NCBI GenBank assembly: GCA_028095005.1
Contig: CM051462.1
Coordinates: forward strand, 169,951,955 to 170,015,954
Length of the DNA stretch: 64,000 nt
Origin: Rhynchospora pubera
Lineage: Eukaryota > Streptophyta > Magnoliopsida > Poales > Cyperaceae
Reading direction: 5' to 3'
This document shows, one piece after another, positions 1-13,195 of the stretch (the first letter of the stretch is position 1; every line of letters starts with the position of its first letter). A program made the position numbers and the translations under genes. The notes below the pieces were generated by a model, which made no database searches, was not told the origin of the DNA, and saw only the letters and a list, made by a program, of their open reading frames with translations.

Positions 1-3000
1 AGCTACCACTTCCCAATTACCGCCCAGATCTCGATGATAGAAAACCTTTAAGACAGGTGCTATTCTTTATGCAACTTCAAACTCCACTTATCTTTATTAC
101 ACTTATTCTGCTCTTTTGAGGCCACTATTATAATATCATTTTCCCCAATCTCATCATACTAGGTGTCAATACCATTTGGTTTACAAAGAGATGTGGATAA
201 TCTTCTTGCTGATCACCTTCAGGCAAAACGCACCACAAAAGGTATTCTACCACCGCCCACATTCTCTAGGTCAAGCAGCTCTGACAGCTTTGGTGCTGAT
301 GAGGGTTTGGATCACCACTCAGACTCCGCCTATCCAACTTCTGTCAGGGAGAAGATTCTCAGAAGGAGAAGCTTACAACTGCGCAACCAGCAACAGGGTT
401 GGCAGGTATGCCCATTTCTGTACAGCTCGGGGTCATGCATGCATTTTTCATTGTCTGTCTTACTTGGGTACAAATTGAGTTCAAGTCACAAGTTTTTTAT
501 AAATGATGTTCAACATTGAATGTAATTAATTTTTGGTTATTTTTTGAGGAAGTTCATTTTTTTTTTTACTTCTGTGTAGGAATCGGCTGAAGGCCAAAAA
601 ATGCTAGAATTTCGGAAAAGCCTACCATCTTTTAAGGAGAAAGATACACTCTTAGCTGAAATATCTCGAAATCAGGTCTCAGTTTCTCTTCAATTATTTT
701 TTTTTGTCTTGTGGATGAAAAAGCTTGAGGATGATGAGAGAAATGACTAAATCTGTCAGGGTGATGTGTGAACAGGTTGTTGTAATATCAGGCGAAACAG
801 GTTGTGGTAAGACAACCCAAATCCCACAATACATTCTAGAATCTGAGATAGAAGCTGCACGGGGGGCTGCATGCAGCATAATTTGCACCCAGCCACGGCG
901 AATCTCTGCCATGGCAGTCTCTGAGAGGGTTGCAGCTGAAAGGGGTGAGAAGATCGGGGAATCGGTTAGTATTACTTTCATAAGTTGTACATATTTCAGA
1001 TTGAAATTTTGGATATGGATGTGCAACTTTTGTGTTGCATATGTTAGGCTATGTATTTACTATATTTATTTGCGTTCATTTGTAGGTGGGTTATAAAGTG
1101 AGATTGGAAGGAATGAAAGGGCGTGACACAAGATTGTTATTCTGTACCACTGGTATTCTCCTACGACGGTTATTAGTTGATCCAAGTTTGAAGGGTGTTA
1201 CACATGTTATAGTTGATGAGATACATGAGCGTGGCATGAATGAAGGTGTCTCTCTGTCTATGTGTGTGCTTTATATATTCTATAATTTATATTCTAGGAG
1301 TGAATCTTAGCAGAGCTGATGGCCTACTTTAATTTCTTTTAGATTTTCTGCTGATTGTACTGAAAGAATTGCTGGTGAGACGACCTGAGATGAGGCTGAT
1401 ACTGATGAGTGCAACTCTCAATGCTGAGCTCTTCTCCTCTTATTTCAGTGGGGCCCCTATGATCCACATCCCAGTAAGAAATATATTCTTGATAACCTTT
1501 TTCCACACATATAAATGCTTTTCCCAGTAACTAATTGTTCCTTCTTGTGTTCTTCCTTTTTCTATTTTTTTTTTAAATCGGTAAAATTCAGGGATTCACA
1601 TATCCAGTGAGGACTCGTTATTTAGAGGATGTGCTAGAAATGACAGGGTACAGACTGACACCTTACAATCAAATTGACGACTATGGTCAGGACAAGTCTT
1701 GGAAAATGCAAAGACAATCTCAAGCCTTTAAAAAGAGAAAAAGCCAGATTGCCTCTTCTGTCGAGGTAAATATACAAAATAATATTCCAGCTCTGGTGCC
1801 AACTCGTTGGTTTATGGACTTCTTATTTCAGTGCTTCATATGAGCTCAGTTATATCACCTGACTAGCACACAAACAAGTATATTAAACAAGGTGCAACTA
1901 AAATAGCCTAATTTGACATAGGCGGAATAAATTTTGGAGTAATGTACCTGTGGTAACTGATGATACTTATGATGAGATTGGCAATCTTAGTTGAAGGGCC
2001 ATGCAGGTTCCATCAGTATATAGGTATTTTGTACAGTAAATTTTTTCAGAGGTCCCTAAACTTTGTGTGTTGTCCACTTTTAGTCATTCAATTTTAATTT
2101 GTCATTTTGAGGTCACTGAACTTTCATATAACTCAATTTTTGGTCATTCTTTAATGTTTCCGTTTAACTCCATCTGGTTCAGTCAACTCAAGTGCAAAAT
2201 AAAGATTGAAATCATATCTTCTGTCGTGGGCCCATTGTTAGCCTCGGTGAAAAAAAGAAAAGAAAAATGCATCCCTTCTCTTTCAATCTGCCCCCTCTCG
2301 TCTTTCTTGCTGAGTCCATAAGGCTATGACCACTGCCCACTCTCCTATCTCCGTCACCTCCACTGCCCACTCATAACTGCTGGGCACGTCTAACGCACTT
2401 CAAAAGAAAACACATTAAAATAATAAAGAATGGTGGAACAAAAAATATTTTTGAATATCATAAATTTTCATTTATTAAGGGATTAAATAATCATGAATTT
2501 TCAATTAAAAAGTTTTCTAAAAAGAAAAGCAAAAGCAAACTTAGAACAAAAAAAAAAGAATGTTAAGTTGAACTTGAGTGTCTAGCTACCGACCAAATTT
2601 TGACTTCTTGTTAGGTTCCAATTAATCTCTGCAACTATGATTAGATTTCATCAAATTATCAAATTGCTCCATTTCCTTTTCATTCTAGCATAGCTAAATT
2701 GAACCACTCATCTTCCACAATTTCGTTTTGTTTAAAATAAACAAGAAACCAAGTTAAATTCGTTTTAGATGTGTGGGCTCCGAATTGAAATCAGCTATAG
2801 GAGAGATGAGAAGTGAAGTCAGGGCCAGATGGAATCCAAATTGCCGAAAGATGGAAAGTGAAAATTCAAATTGCAAAGAAATGGGAAGTAAGAGGTTGGG
2901 AGAGAAGAGTGAAGATGTATTTGACAGAGGAGGCGCATCCAAGAAAAAGTAGGAGGCGGCGTTGCGGTGGAGGTGACAGAGATAGGGGAGTAGGCAGTAG

Positions 3001-6000
3001 CCTAATTAATGGTGGACTCAGGAAGGAAGACAAGAAGGAGGGGCCGATTGATAGAGAAGGGATGTATTCTTTTTTCTTGTTTCACCGTACAAACTGGGCC
3101 CACAGCAGAAGATATGATTTCGATCCTTATTTTGCACTTGAGTCGATTGAACCAAACGGAGTTAAACGGTAACATGACAGAATGACCAAAAATTGAGTTA
3201 TATGAAAGTTCAGTGACTTGAAAATGACAAATTGAAGTTGAATGACTAAAAGTGGACAACACACAAAGTTTAGGGACCTCTGAAAAAATTTACTGGTATT
3301 TTGTAAATTGACTGGAAGTTACCACAGTATTCAGGATATGTTAGTGCTTTCCCTATATCTGTACCAGTAACAATTTATTTTGTACTGGTGTTGGCAGGAA
3401 GCCTTAGAGGAAGCTGATTTCAGGAGGTACAGCCCGAGGACCAGAGATTCTCTCTCATGCTGGAACCCAGACTCAATTGGGTTTAATTTATTAGAGAATG
3501 TTTTGTGCCACATTTGTCAGAATGAGAGGCCCGGTGCTATTTTGGTTTTCATGACTGGCTGGGATGACATCAATTGCCTAAAAGAGCAGTTACAGGCAAA
3601 TCCACTTTTGGGTGATCCTTCTAGGGTTTTACTTCTTGCTTGCCATGGCTCCATGGCCAGTTCAGAACAGGTATTGTCAGATAAACTCATTTCAAGTGTA
3701 ATGGTATATAAACTTATTCCGCACAAGATGATAATTCACTCATATTCATTTTTTTATTTTTTTTATTTTGCAATAGATCTGTTTGTATTTTATTTTTATT
3801 TTTTTATGCTCAATTGAGGCCTAAAATTAAGATGTGGCCTTAGATTATTTTTCATGGTTGATGTCTGTTCATTTGTGCTAGCTTAGTTGTTGGCATTTCC
3901 ACTAAAATCTATTGCCAATAGATCATACAGTTTGTACCATGTCGGTATTAGTTGTTAATTTTTTATTAACTGTACTTGTTTATCCTTTTATGGATATTAA
4001 ATGTTTTGGTTTCAGAAATTAATTTTTGAGAGGCCAACGGAAGGGATAAGAAAAATTGTGCTTGCCACAAATTTAGCTGAAACCAGCATTACTATTAATG
4101 ATGTGGTGTTTGTGGTAGACTGCGGGAAGGCTAAGGAGACATCATATGATGCTTTGAATAATACCCCGTGCTTGCTTCCAACTTGGATCTCTAAAGCCTC
4201 TGCCAGACAGGTATTTGAAAGTGTCCTTTTGCTTTTAACTCTTGTCGTTGATTTGGTTTCTGAATGCTAGTGTTGAAAAGGTGAGCATTAGAATCCCTAT
4301 ACTCCTACACCTGACTTTGAAATCTCTTCACATTATTTGTAATGTACCGCTTTCTTCTGTGGACATTAGACAGATCTTTTTTTCATCATGGTCACTGATT
4401 TTGCATGGACATATGTGCTAATTTCTCAATTTAGTCTTTTTCTTACTTCTATGAACTGATTAATAATGATGCTTGGCATAATGTGTAGAGAAGAGGAAGA
4501 GCTGGTCGGGTCCAGCCTGGAGAGTGCTACCACCTCTATCCACGGTGTGTTTATGACTCGTTTGCCGACTACCAACTGCCTGAGCTTTTAAGGACACCTC
4601 TTCAATCCCTTTGCCTCCAAATCAAGAGCTTGCGTCTAGGAAGCATCTCTCAGTTTCTATCAAAGGCTTTACAATCCCCTGAATCCTTATCGGTAATGTG
4701 ATTTAATGTGGCATCAAACGTCATCTGTGTGGTACCAGGATCTTTAAACATTTGATGTGCTTTGAAATTTATTGCCAAGCAGAGTAGTTCATAGTCCCTA
4801 CGACAAACCACAACATTTTTCAGAAGAAGCAGAAATAAGAATAGTTGCCTTGAGCAAATGGCAAGCTAGTATGGTCTGGGAACTTGTACCAAACTCATAT
4901 GCTTAGTCAGTATGTAGGCACAAAAAGTGACCATAATTTTTGGCACTCAGCATGCAGTATTTTGAATTTCCCTGCTGGTTCGTTTGAAAATCGTTGATGT
5001 ATCTGAAGTATGTTTTGCATAATTCGTACATTTGCTGTTACTAAATGATAATATATTGTGCAGGTACAAAATGCTATTGACTACCTAAAAATAATTGGAG
5101 CTTTAGATGGAAATGAGGAACTAACTCTTCTAGGTTCTTATTTTATTTCACAATTACCAATAGATGTAAAAATGGAGTCTCCTTATTGTTTTTCATGTAA
5201 CATTTTTCCTTTTGTTTTATCAGGACGGCACCTTGCAATGCTGCCAGTTGAGCCAAAGCTAGGGAAAATGCTCATTTTTGGGGCGATTTTTAATTGCCTT
5301 GATCCAATACTGACAATTGTCGCCGGATTGAGTGTCAGAGACCCATTTCTGACCCCATTTGACAAGAAAGAAGTAAGAATGCTCTTTTAAAGAAATTTAT
5401 GATTCTGGAATTTTCAAATTGTGATTAACTCAAATTATCTTGATTGTTAAACTATATTGACAAAGACTTGCTTCTCAAAAGGGAAAAAGAAAGGAAATTA
5501 TTCAAGTATGCATATTCTAATCTTGCCATGTTCTTTTTTACTGTATCAAACAGTATCAAATTTCTTATACGTGTATATTTTTGTATTGTAAATGCAGCAA
5601 GCAGAATCAGCTAAACTTCAATTCTCCTGCAAGGATTATAGTGATCATTTGGCACTGGTGCGGGCCTATGAAGGATGGAAGGAGGCAGAGAGAATGGAAG
5701 GTTCCGGATATGACTTCTGCTGGAAGAACTTCCTGTCCTTCCAAACACTTAGAGCCATCGAATCTCTCAAGAAGCAATTTCTCTCTCTCTTGAAAGACAC
5801 TGGCCTCGTCGATGGAACCCTAGACAAGTGCAACCAGTGGAGCCTGGATGAGAACCTTATACGGGCGGTTATTTGTGCGGGATTGTACCCTGGTGTTTCG
5901 TCTGTTGTGGTACATTTTTCTTTCTTTTCTTTTTATCATAGTGTTTGCTCATTTGTTTAATATATTCTATATTTCTCCTTTGGTTCACATTTGTGTTTTA

Positions 6001-8780
6001 GCACCTTTTTGTTATTTGATGTAACAAGGATTAAAATAGTGGTCTGTTTCCATGGATTTAGGGACATTTCTGATGCACAGAAACAATCTGATTAAGAAAA
6101 CACAACAGGGATCCAATGAATAAAACAAGCTCAAATTGATACTAAGTATTTTGTGGTTGTGAAGAAGTTAATTGCTTTCTAAATTTTGGTGGCTGTGTAT
6201 AGAACAAGGAGAAATCGATTTCACTGAAGACAATGGAGGATGGGCAAGTGATGCTTTACATGGTGGGTTGACTAGTTGTATTGGTATTTTTCTAATACTT
6301 TTGTACTTCTCAATTCGCTCTAACGACTTCCCATTGTACTTTCCTTTTCTATAAGAATTCTGTGAATGGGCGTGAATCTAGAATACCATATCCTTGGTTG
6401 GTATTTAATGAGAAGGTGAAGGTCAACTCGGTATTTCTGCGGGACTCCACTGGTGTATCAGATTCTGTGCTTCTACTCTTTGGAGGCAATATTTCGCGTG
6501 GTCCACTTGTATGCTCTTTCTCTATCTAAATGGCTATCCATTGCAAACTAGATTTGCAATTTTTTAAAATAAAATGTTCCTGACAGAATATCCTTTTCCT
6601 GCATACACATATGCTTGGTACAGGACGGGCATTTGAAGATGTTGGGAGGCTATTTGGAATTCTTTATGAATCCTGACCTTGCATCTCTTTATCTACACCT
6701 GAAAAAGGAGCTTGAAGAACTAATTCAATCCAAGGTAAGCCTTTCTCTAACGAAAAATAAATTTTGAAGGGCAACAATAATTTATTTCGAGACTTCATAC
6801 AACACCAGTACTAGAAAGTTTGCACCTTTCTATGTAATAGTTTGTCATACTTTTGTTAACATTCCTTTTATGGTTCGTGTATGGCAAGAGTGTTCGTTAT
6901 TTAAATGAACTTTCCGTTAAGATGTTACTTTTCCAATTATATTAATTTTAAGTATGGATATTAGGTGGCTCCTTGAAGAATTTATATATTCCACATTAAA
7001 GTTACAAAATAATCAAACTTGAGCAGGAGCTATACCCACCTTTTTGTTCAATTTAAATGTTAGCAAACCGACCCAGTTTGAAATTGCAAACAGTTCCGAG
7101 CAAAATCAAGCTCACTTTCAATTGAATAGAAATTTGTGTAGATCTGTTCCGTTCGGTGGGGGCTTGTTTACAACTGAAAAAGGGGTTGTTGAGTTTGGTG
7201 GAGTCAGAGTAAGATGTGTAGAGGTGCTTGACAGAGCCATGGCGTTTGGAGGTGTGTGAAGAGATAGAGGTGCTTGGTAGCACTAAAGTTGTGGAGGCAA
7301 AGGCAGAGCAGTTGGGATTTCATGGTGGTAGGGTTGGGGAGGCAGTGGAGAAGAACAGTGTTGTACGTGGGTAGAGATGAATTGAGCTCTTATACGGTTT
7401 TTAACTGGATGGTTAAGATACTCTTTATGATGATATATGATATAGATGGCTAGGATGGATTGCATCTTATTTTTGATAGTGGGCCTCAGAGTGAAGCTTT
7501 TTGATTAAAGGCTTTAGAATAAAGCTAATGGGCCCAATAAAATAGATAGACGGGATGTAGGTTTGTAAGCTGTAATAAAATAAACATCGAGCCTGCACAG
7601 CTTGAGTTTGATTCTCTTGTTTTGAGCTCATAAGGTTAGCTTGGTTCTGGCTCGAAGTATTTATAATCACAAGCTTTTTATTTTTGTTGTTGTACCCGAG
7701 TTAGATGGGAGCTATGAGTCAAATTTTCAACCCTATTACAAGTGCATAAATTGATGTTCTTTTAGAATAACAAAAAATTTCAGGTTAAAACCTTCTAGTT
7801 GCACTATTTCTTCACCTTGAAATTTGATTACTGTTTTGATATAGCTCCAAAATCCTAAAATGGATCTGCAAATTGGGGATGAGCTCTTATCTGCAATACG
7901 CGTGCTGGTAACAGAAGATCCATGTACAGGCAGGTTTGTCTATGGCCGACAAGAGAGGCCAAAGTCGAGCCCAAAACCTGCACCAGCGCCAGCTATGAAG
8001 AGGCCAAATGGTAAGAACCCACTTCCAACCAGCTCAGGAGGTGGTGGCAACAATGCAAAGAGTCAATTGCAAACTCTTGTTGCCCGTGCAGGACACAATA
8101 ACCCTCTCTACAAAACTAAGCAGCTTAGCTCCGGCCTCTTTAGGTAAATTTTCATGTTCACACTGAAAGCGTCCTTGTGAGGAATTTTGAAAGTTTATGT
8201 GCAGGCTAGCTGCATGTTGGTAATATACCTCGTTAAGAAGCTTTCCCAAGGATTGCTGCTACATATTATTGTTAACAAGGTTTCCTAAGCGGTCTGTTTG
8301 GAGGTCATTGTTTCTCTGTTGCTGTTGATGTCATGGTATCATAAATTTAAAAAAATTAAAAGAAAAACTAACCAAAGAAAAAGACAATATTATTAAAAAA
8401 TGGATGTCTTCTGGTAATTTGCAGATCATACATGCCCCCATAAGGTACATCCTTATCAAAGCTGTGAGTGCAGTACAAAATTCAAGAGAAGCAAATCCTT
8501 GTTTGACCCAAATGTATATTATTGACCTAAGTAAAAAAGCAACAAATTATGATCTGCTTGTATGTTTTCTAGGTCAACTGTGGAGTTCAATGGTATGCGA
8601 TTTGTTGGAGAACCCTGTGGGAATAAAAAACTTGCCGAGAAAGATGCCGCTTCTGAGGCTCTCAACTGGCTATTAGGTGGCTGGTCGGGTTCAGGGAATG
8701 GGGCCCGCGGGCCAGACCTTGATCACATCTCTATGATGCTGAAATCCCACAAGCCCAGCAAACAACACCGTCGCAGTTGA
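1..8780 (+). CDS. DExH-box ATP-dependent RNA helicase (DHX36-like, plant DExH1/3/5 group), 5' partial
   Basis: Proposed coding exons: 1-56, 163-405, 580-675, 776-964, 1086-1245, 1343-1473, 1592-1765, 3398-3670, 4016-4210, 4489-4692, 5064-5133, 5224-5372, 5598-5909, 6203-6262, 6356-6508, 6624-6734, 7845-8143, 8573-8780. All have GT-AG borders, and they join in one frame to about 1026 residues ending in TGA. The N terminus lies upstream of the window. Seen motifs: Walker A GETGCGKT (about residue 137), TQPRR, DEIH (about 238), SAT, LATNLAETSIT and RRGRAGR (about 506), followed by winged-helix and OB-fold regions (for example RHLAMLPVEPKLGKM). The C terminus has a double-stranded-RNA-binding-like motif ending KKLAEKDAASEALNWL-type (about 930-1010). 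Family knowledge: DEAH/RHA helicases unwind structured RNA or G-quadruplexes with ATP. The intron at 1766-3397 carries a MULE and the 1110-bp intron at 6735-7844 is unexplained. Which Arabidopsis paralogue it matches is not settled. Confidence 0.93.
2034..3295. mobile_element. Non-autonomous Mutator-like element in helicase intron
   Basis: Long terminal inverted repeats of roughly 200-220 bp (about 2034-2250 and 3085-3295) begin CAGTAAATTTTTTCAGAGG on the left and match the reverse complement on the right. The element is flanked by an exact 10-bp duplication GTATTTTGTA at 2024-2033 and 3296-3305 (9 bp if the first A is counted in the element). Long TIRs with a 9-10 bp duplication are typical of MULEs. 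The roughly 800-bp interior shows no transposase. It sits within a helicase intron and leaves both splice sites intact. Confidence 0.88.
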
Positions 8781-10510
8781 AAAGGGAAAAAAAAAAAGGA
8801 ACCTTTTTATTCTGATTACAATTTAGACCCTGAAGCCTGGCAGTTTTCCAATCCAGCCCTTAGAATTGTTTGCATCTGTAGGCAGTGGCATAGTTTTATT
8901 TTGATGTGATAAGAACTGTGGAGCTTCAATGGAGGATATGAGAAATAAGTTCCGGCTTTAAGGATTAAGTGTTGTAATTTACTTAGGTTAGTTTGCTGGG
9001 TTTTTTGATATTGATTACCTTTTGATTAGTTAGATAAGGAGGGATCTCATAGATGAAAAATAACAATTAGCTATAGGAACCTCACAATATACTAATATTT
9101 TATGGGTGCCCAAGAAGTTTTAAATGGGCAGTTAGATCTGGGCATTTTTAGTGAAGGAACTCCTAGAGGAAATAGAAAAATAGAAACATAGGGTTATGTT
9201 TTATGTATGCGGGAGAGGTGACAGAAACCCCTTGTATATTCATACTCTCATCTCCATGTGCTAGTTTACATTATCTTATGTGGCATTTTATTCTCTTTTT
9301 TTCAATATGCTTATTTGTGCATTTGATATTGCATTTGTTTCTCTTTAAATCACTGAAAGAAAAAGATCCCAAATCCTCGATTCTAATTTTATATTATGAT
9401 TTCGTCCGAGTAAAATATAAAATGCCCAGTATGCAGAGTAGTCAGAGGCGTGTAGCCTCTGACCCCTTGTTACTTGTACCAATCTAATAAACGCCTCTGA
9501 CCTCTTGTTACTTATACCAATCTAACTCGTTGGCACACAATGTATTATTTTTTATTTATTTCGCATTTTGAGCGACAGAATCATTTTTGAACAAAGCGCA
9601 GATCTAGCACAATTTAAAATCTTCATAGTTTGAGTGTTTTTTATTTTATTATTATTTTTAGTATATCTGAGCGGCATCTCCGCCTACTGTAGTGGGTCAG
9701 AACTCAGAAGAGGCTTCAGGTTCATATTCAATTTACCGTTCATCCAATGAGTGAAAGAGCAGGAAATTGAATTGAATAAAGCCGAAGTTATTTAAAATAT
9801 TTAAATGAGTGAATGCAGATGGATTGATTTGCTGATGAAGCGACACAAGTCCCTTGATTAGAGGTCTCTTGGCTTGGCTTGATGCCTAATTAATTGCAAA
9901 ACCTACATTGGTCGGCTCTTTGCCTACATCAGCTAGTGGCTAAAACTTCCCAGACGGAGAACAAATAAAATTGAACTTAACCACTATTTTAAGTACACCT
10001 TTCTGGTGTCTGTGACCTTTTTTTGGGCTTTGGTACTTTTTTGTTACAATGTTACTTTTCATGACACAGAGATCATTAGTGCATGAGTGCATCAGGCCAT
10101 ATCTTGTCTTCTTTGCTTTTCTTTTAACTACTTTTCTGATGGTAGGTACAAATTTCTTGTATGCAATTTTTTTGCAAAAAGCCTAAATTGAATATATACA
10201 TCCTTAAGCTCAGTTGGACGTTTGAACCTATGATTTGCTTACGACTGTTAAAAGTTATTATGACTCATTAAACAGTATTAATATAAAAAATATATTAGAC
10301 CTAATTATTGTTTATTGGCCTATTATTTTTTAGCAATTTAGTTGTTAGTATCTTTCTCTACTATATATTTATAACATGCACTTCATGGTAGAAACAAGTT
10401 ACTTAATGCATCACTTATTATATCATTATATGATTTATGAGACAAAATTTAGACACCAACATGTATATAATCGGTACCATGTCATTTCTTTATATATATA
10501 TAGAGAGAGA
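8781..10510. other. Helicase 3' flank and intergenic DNA without genes
   Basis: The start probably includes the helicase 3' UTR; no unambiguous polyadenylation signal was chosen. At 9430-9530 a roughly 45-bp unit containing CCTCTGACC and CTTGTTACTT is present twice, and its first copy lies beside a short palindrome (TCAGAGGC...GCCTCTGA). The rest is AT-rich with no convincing coding potential. Confidence 0.6.
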
Positions 10511-10910
10511 GTTTAGCTATGGTGAGATGCATCACAAAAAATCTTCCGTGAGATGCGATCAAAACTTATGAATGTGGTTCAAAATGATCGATATAAACTG
10601 TTCAATATGATCTCGCTATTGAAATCTTCTTGCAGACCAAATTTTATATTTTTTCAAAATTTTTAAGTATTTTTTCGGATTTTTTAAAATGACAGTTTTT
10701 GAACGATTCAGAACTAATTAGATTAACGATTTTTTAAAATTTCAAAAAAAAATACTTAAAAAATTCGAAAAAATGTAAAATTTAGTCCGCATTGAGATTT
10801 CAATAGAGAGATCATATTAGACGGTTTGGATCAATCATTTTGAACCAGATTCATGTGATTTGATTGCATCTCACGGAAGATTTTTTATGATGCATCTCAC
10901 CATAGCTAAA

Positions 10911-10911
<1 letters not shown>
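10511..10911. mobile_element. Fold-back MITE, family A copy 1
   Basis: The arms are inverted copies: GTTTAGCTATGGTGAGATGC at the left and its reverse complement at the right. Their similarity continues inward for about 180 bp through segments such as TCAAAATGATCGAT and GACCAAATTTTA. The element is abutted by GA and CT/TA microsatellite on both sides, so no target duplication can be read. No coding capacity. A second copy is at 16030-16425. Confidence 0.8.
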
Positions 10912-10974
<63 letters not shown>

Positions 10975-10975
10975 G
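10912..10975. repeat. Compound (CT)n(TA)n(GA)n microsatellite
   Basis: A run of CT, then TA, then GA dinucleotides lies exactly between two fold-back elements. The CT-TA-GA order is itself palindromic, which suggests that inverted GA tails of neighbouring elements meet at a TA target. Confidence 0.9.
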
Positions 10976-11358
10976 GTTTTGCTATGGTGAGTCGCGACTC
11001 ACGAGAGGTCTGTGAGTCGCACTCAAAATTCCTAGATCTGGTTCAAAATGATCAATCCAAACCGTCTAATACGATCTCCCTATTGAAATCTCCATGCAGA
11101 CCAAATTTTATATTTTTTTCGAAATTTTTAAGTTTTTTTTTTGAAATTTTAAAAAATTGTTAATCTAATTAGTTCTGAACCGTTAAAAAACAGCCATTTT
11201 TAAAAATTCTAAAAAATATAAAAAATTTTCGAAAAAAATATAAAATTTGGTCTGCATGGAGATTTCAATAGAAAGATCGTATTGGACGGTTTGGTTCGGT
11301 CATTTTGAACTAGATCTAGGAGTTTTTTAGCACGACTCGCGACTCACCATAGCAAAAC
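10976..11358. mobile_element. Fold-back MITE, family A-like (GAGTCGCGACTC variant)
   Basis: The left end reads GTTTTGCTATGGTGAGTCGC and the right end is its reverse complement (GCGACTCACCATAGCAAAAC). The inner arms resemble family A (AATGATC..TCCAAACCGTCTAATA). The internal sequence is AT-rich with no ORF. Confidence 0.8.
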
Positions 11359-11791
11359 TCTTAGTTCTGCTTCAAAATGATCGATCAAAACTGTCTAATA
11401 TGATTTCCTTAGGGCCGTTTGGATCACTTAGGAATAAGAGGAATAGCCTAGGCGGAAAATATTGGGAAGTGTGTAATTTTGTGAAGAGTTTGGATGGTTA
11501 GGAATAAATTTTCGTCCGAAATTTGCTATTCTTGCTTATTCCTTACTCATCCAAACAGCCCCCTTATTATAATCTCCTTACCGACCATATTTTACATTTT
11601 TTAAAAATTTGTAAGTTTTTTTTTAATTTTAGAAAATCGCTAATCTAATTTTTTCTGAACCGTTCAAAAATAGCAGTTTTAAAAAAAAAACTTAAAAAAT
11701 TTGAAAAAATGTAAAATTTGGTCGGTAAGGAGATTATAATAAGGAGATCATATTTGTCGGTTTGGATCGGTCATTTTGAAGCAGAACTAAG
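11359..11791. mobile_element. Fold-back MITE, family A-like, interrupted by a younger MITE
   Basis: The left arm CTTAGTTCTGCTTCAAAATG is inverted at the right end (CATTTTGAAGCAGAACTAAG). The inner arms contain CTCCTTATTATAATCTCC and its complement. The left arm is broken by the insertion at 11412-11561; removing it and one CCTTA restores the match to the right arm. Confidence 0.75.
11412..11561. mobile_element. 150-bp MITE nested in a fold-back element
   Basis: The terminal inverted repeats are GGGCCGTTTGGAT (left) and GGGCTGTTTGGAT (right, reverse complement). An exact 5-bp duplication CCTTA flanks it (11407-11411 and 11562-11566). If the CC is part of the element, the duplication is TTA, which would fit PIF/Harbinger, so the superfamily is unresolved. 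A longer relative may lie at 42687-43075. Confidence 0.75.
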
Positions 11792-11892
11792 AGTTTGGAT
11801 CAGTATACACCGAAGCTTCCGTACATTAATATGCACCATAGGTTTTATCTCTCTCTCTCTCTACATTAATATACACCGAAGCAGAACTAAGA

Positions 11893-12268
11893 GGATGGCT
11901 GATGTGTCATAGATGGCATAGAGGGTCCCGTGCCATAGAGTCATTTTTCAAGTTCCAAAATTCAAATGTTCAATCCAAAAAGTTCAAGTTATTCACCATA
12001 TTAAAATACCCTTGGAGACCAAATTTTATATTTTTTCGAATTTTCCAGCTATTTATTATGATATTTTTTAAAAACGATATAATTGGAGTATTTCAGACCC
12101 TCCAATTTGAACATATCAAAATAAATAGCAAAAAAATTCAAAAAAATGTAAAATTTGGTCTCCAATGGTATTTCAATATGGTGATCAATTTGAACGGTTG
12201 GGATTAACCGATTGAATTTCAGATTTTAAAAAATGACTAAAAAAGGACATTTATGGCACTTTAGCTCA

Positions 12269-12270
<2 letters not shown>
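11893..12270. mobile_element. Fold-back MITE, family B copy 1
   Basis: It starts GGATGGCTGATGTGTCATAG and ends near TATGGCACTTTAGCTCACC. The inner inverted arms are TTGGAGACCAAATTTTATAT and its complement. It is directly followed by a (TA)n(GA)n tract. No coding potential. Confidence 0.75.

Positions 12271-12338
<68 letters not shown>
12271..12338. repeat. (TA)n(GA)n microsatellite
   Basis: A long pure TA run followed by GA separates family B copies 1 and 2. Confidence 0.95.
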
Positions 12339-12339
<1 letters not shown>

Positions 12340-12707
12340 TGGCTAATGTGCCATAGATGGTACAGAGTGTCCCGTGCCATAGAGTCGTTTTTCGAGATCC
12401 AAAATTCAAATGATCAATCCGAAGCATTCAAGTTATTTACCATATTAAAATACCCTTGAAGACCAAATTTTACATTTTTTCGAATTTTTTTGCTATTTAT
12501 TATGATATTTTAAAAAAATATTATAATTGGAGTATTTCAGACTCTTCAATTTGAACATATCAAAATAAATAGCAAAAAAATTCAAAAAATTATAAAATTT
12601 GGTCTCCAATGGTATTTCGATATGATGATCAATTTGAACGGTTTGGATTGACTGATTGAATTTCAAATCTTAAAAAAATGACTAAAAAAAGAGATCTATG
12701 GCATTGC
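12339..12707. mobile_element. Fold-back MITE, family B copy 2
   Basis: It starts AATGGCTAATGTGCCATAGA and is nearly identical to copy 3 over most of its length, far closer than to copy 1. This points to a recent local duplication together with the TA/GA spacer. Confidence 0.8.
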
Positions 12708-12726
12708 TATATATATATAGAGAGAG

Positions 12727-13117
12727 AATGGCTAATGTGCCATAGATGGCACAGAGTGTCCCGTGCCATAGAGTCGTTTTTCGAGATCCAAAATTCAAAT
12801 GATCAATCCGAAGCATTCAAGTTATTTACCATATTAAAATACCCTTGAAGACCAAATTTTACATTTTTTCGAATTTTTTTGCTATTTATTATGATATTTT
12901 AAAAAAATGTTATAATTGGAGTATTTCAGACTCTCCAATTTGAACATATCAAAATAAATAGCAAAAAAATTAAAAAAAATGTAAAATTTGGTCTCCAATG
13001 GTATTTCAATATGATGATCAATTTGAACGGTTTGGATTGACTGATTGAATTTCAAATCTTAAAAAAATGACTAAAAAAAGAGATCTATGACATTGCTATC
13101 TATGACACTTTAGCCCA

Positions 13118-13119
<2 letters not shown>
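12727..13119. mobile_element. Fold-back MITE, family B copy 3
   Basis: A near-duplicate of copy 2 in the same orientation, with a slightly longer right end (CTATGACACTTTAGCCCACC). It is followed by a long TA/GA tract. Confidence 0.8.

Positions 13120-13195
<76 letters not shown>
13120..13195. repeat. (TA)n(GA)n microsatellite
   Basis: About 55 bp of TA followed by GA, between family B copies 3 and 4. Confidence 0.95.

Noticed and set aside
7044..7700. Short ORFs within the long helicase intron
   Set aside because: Intronic, no domain, flanked by good splice sites of the helicase.
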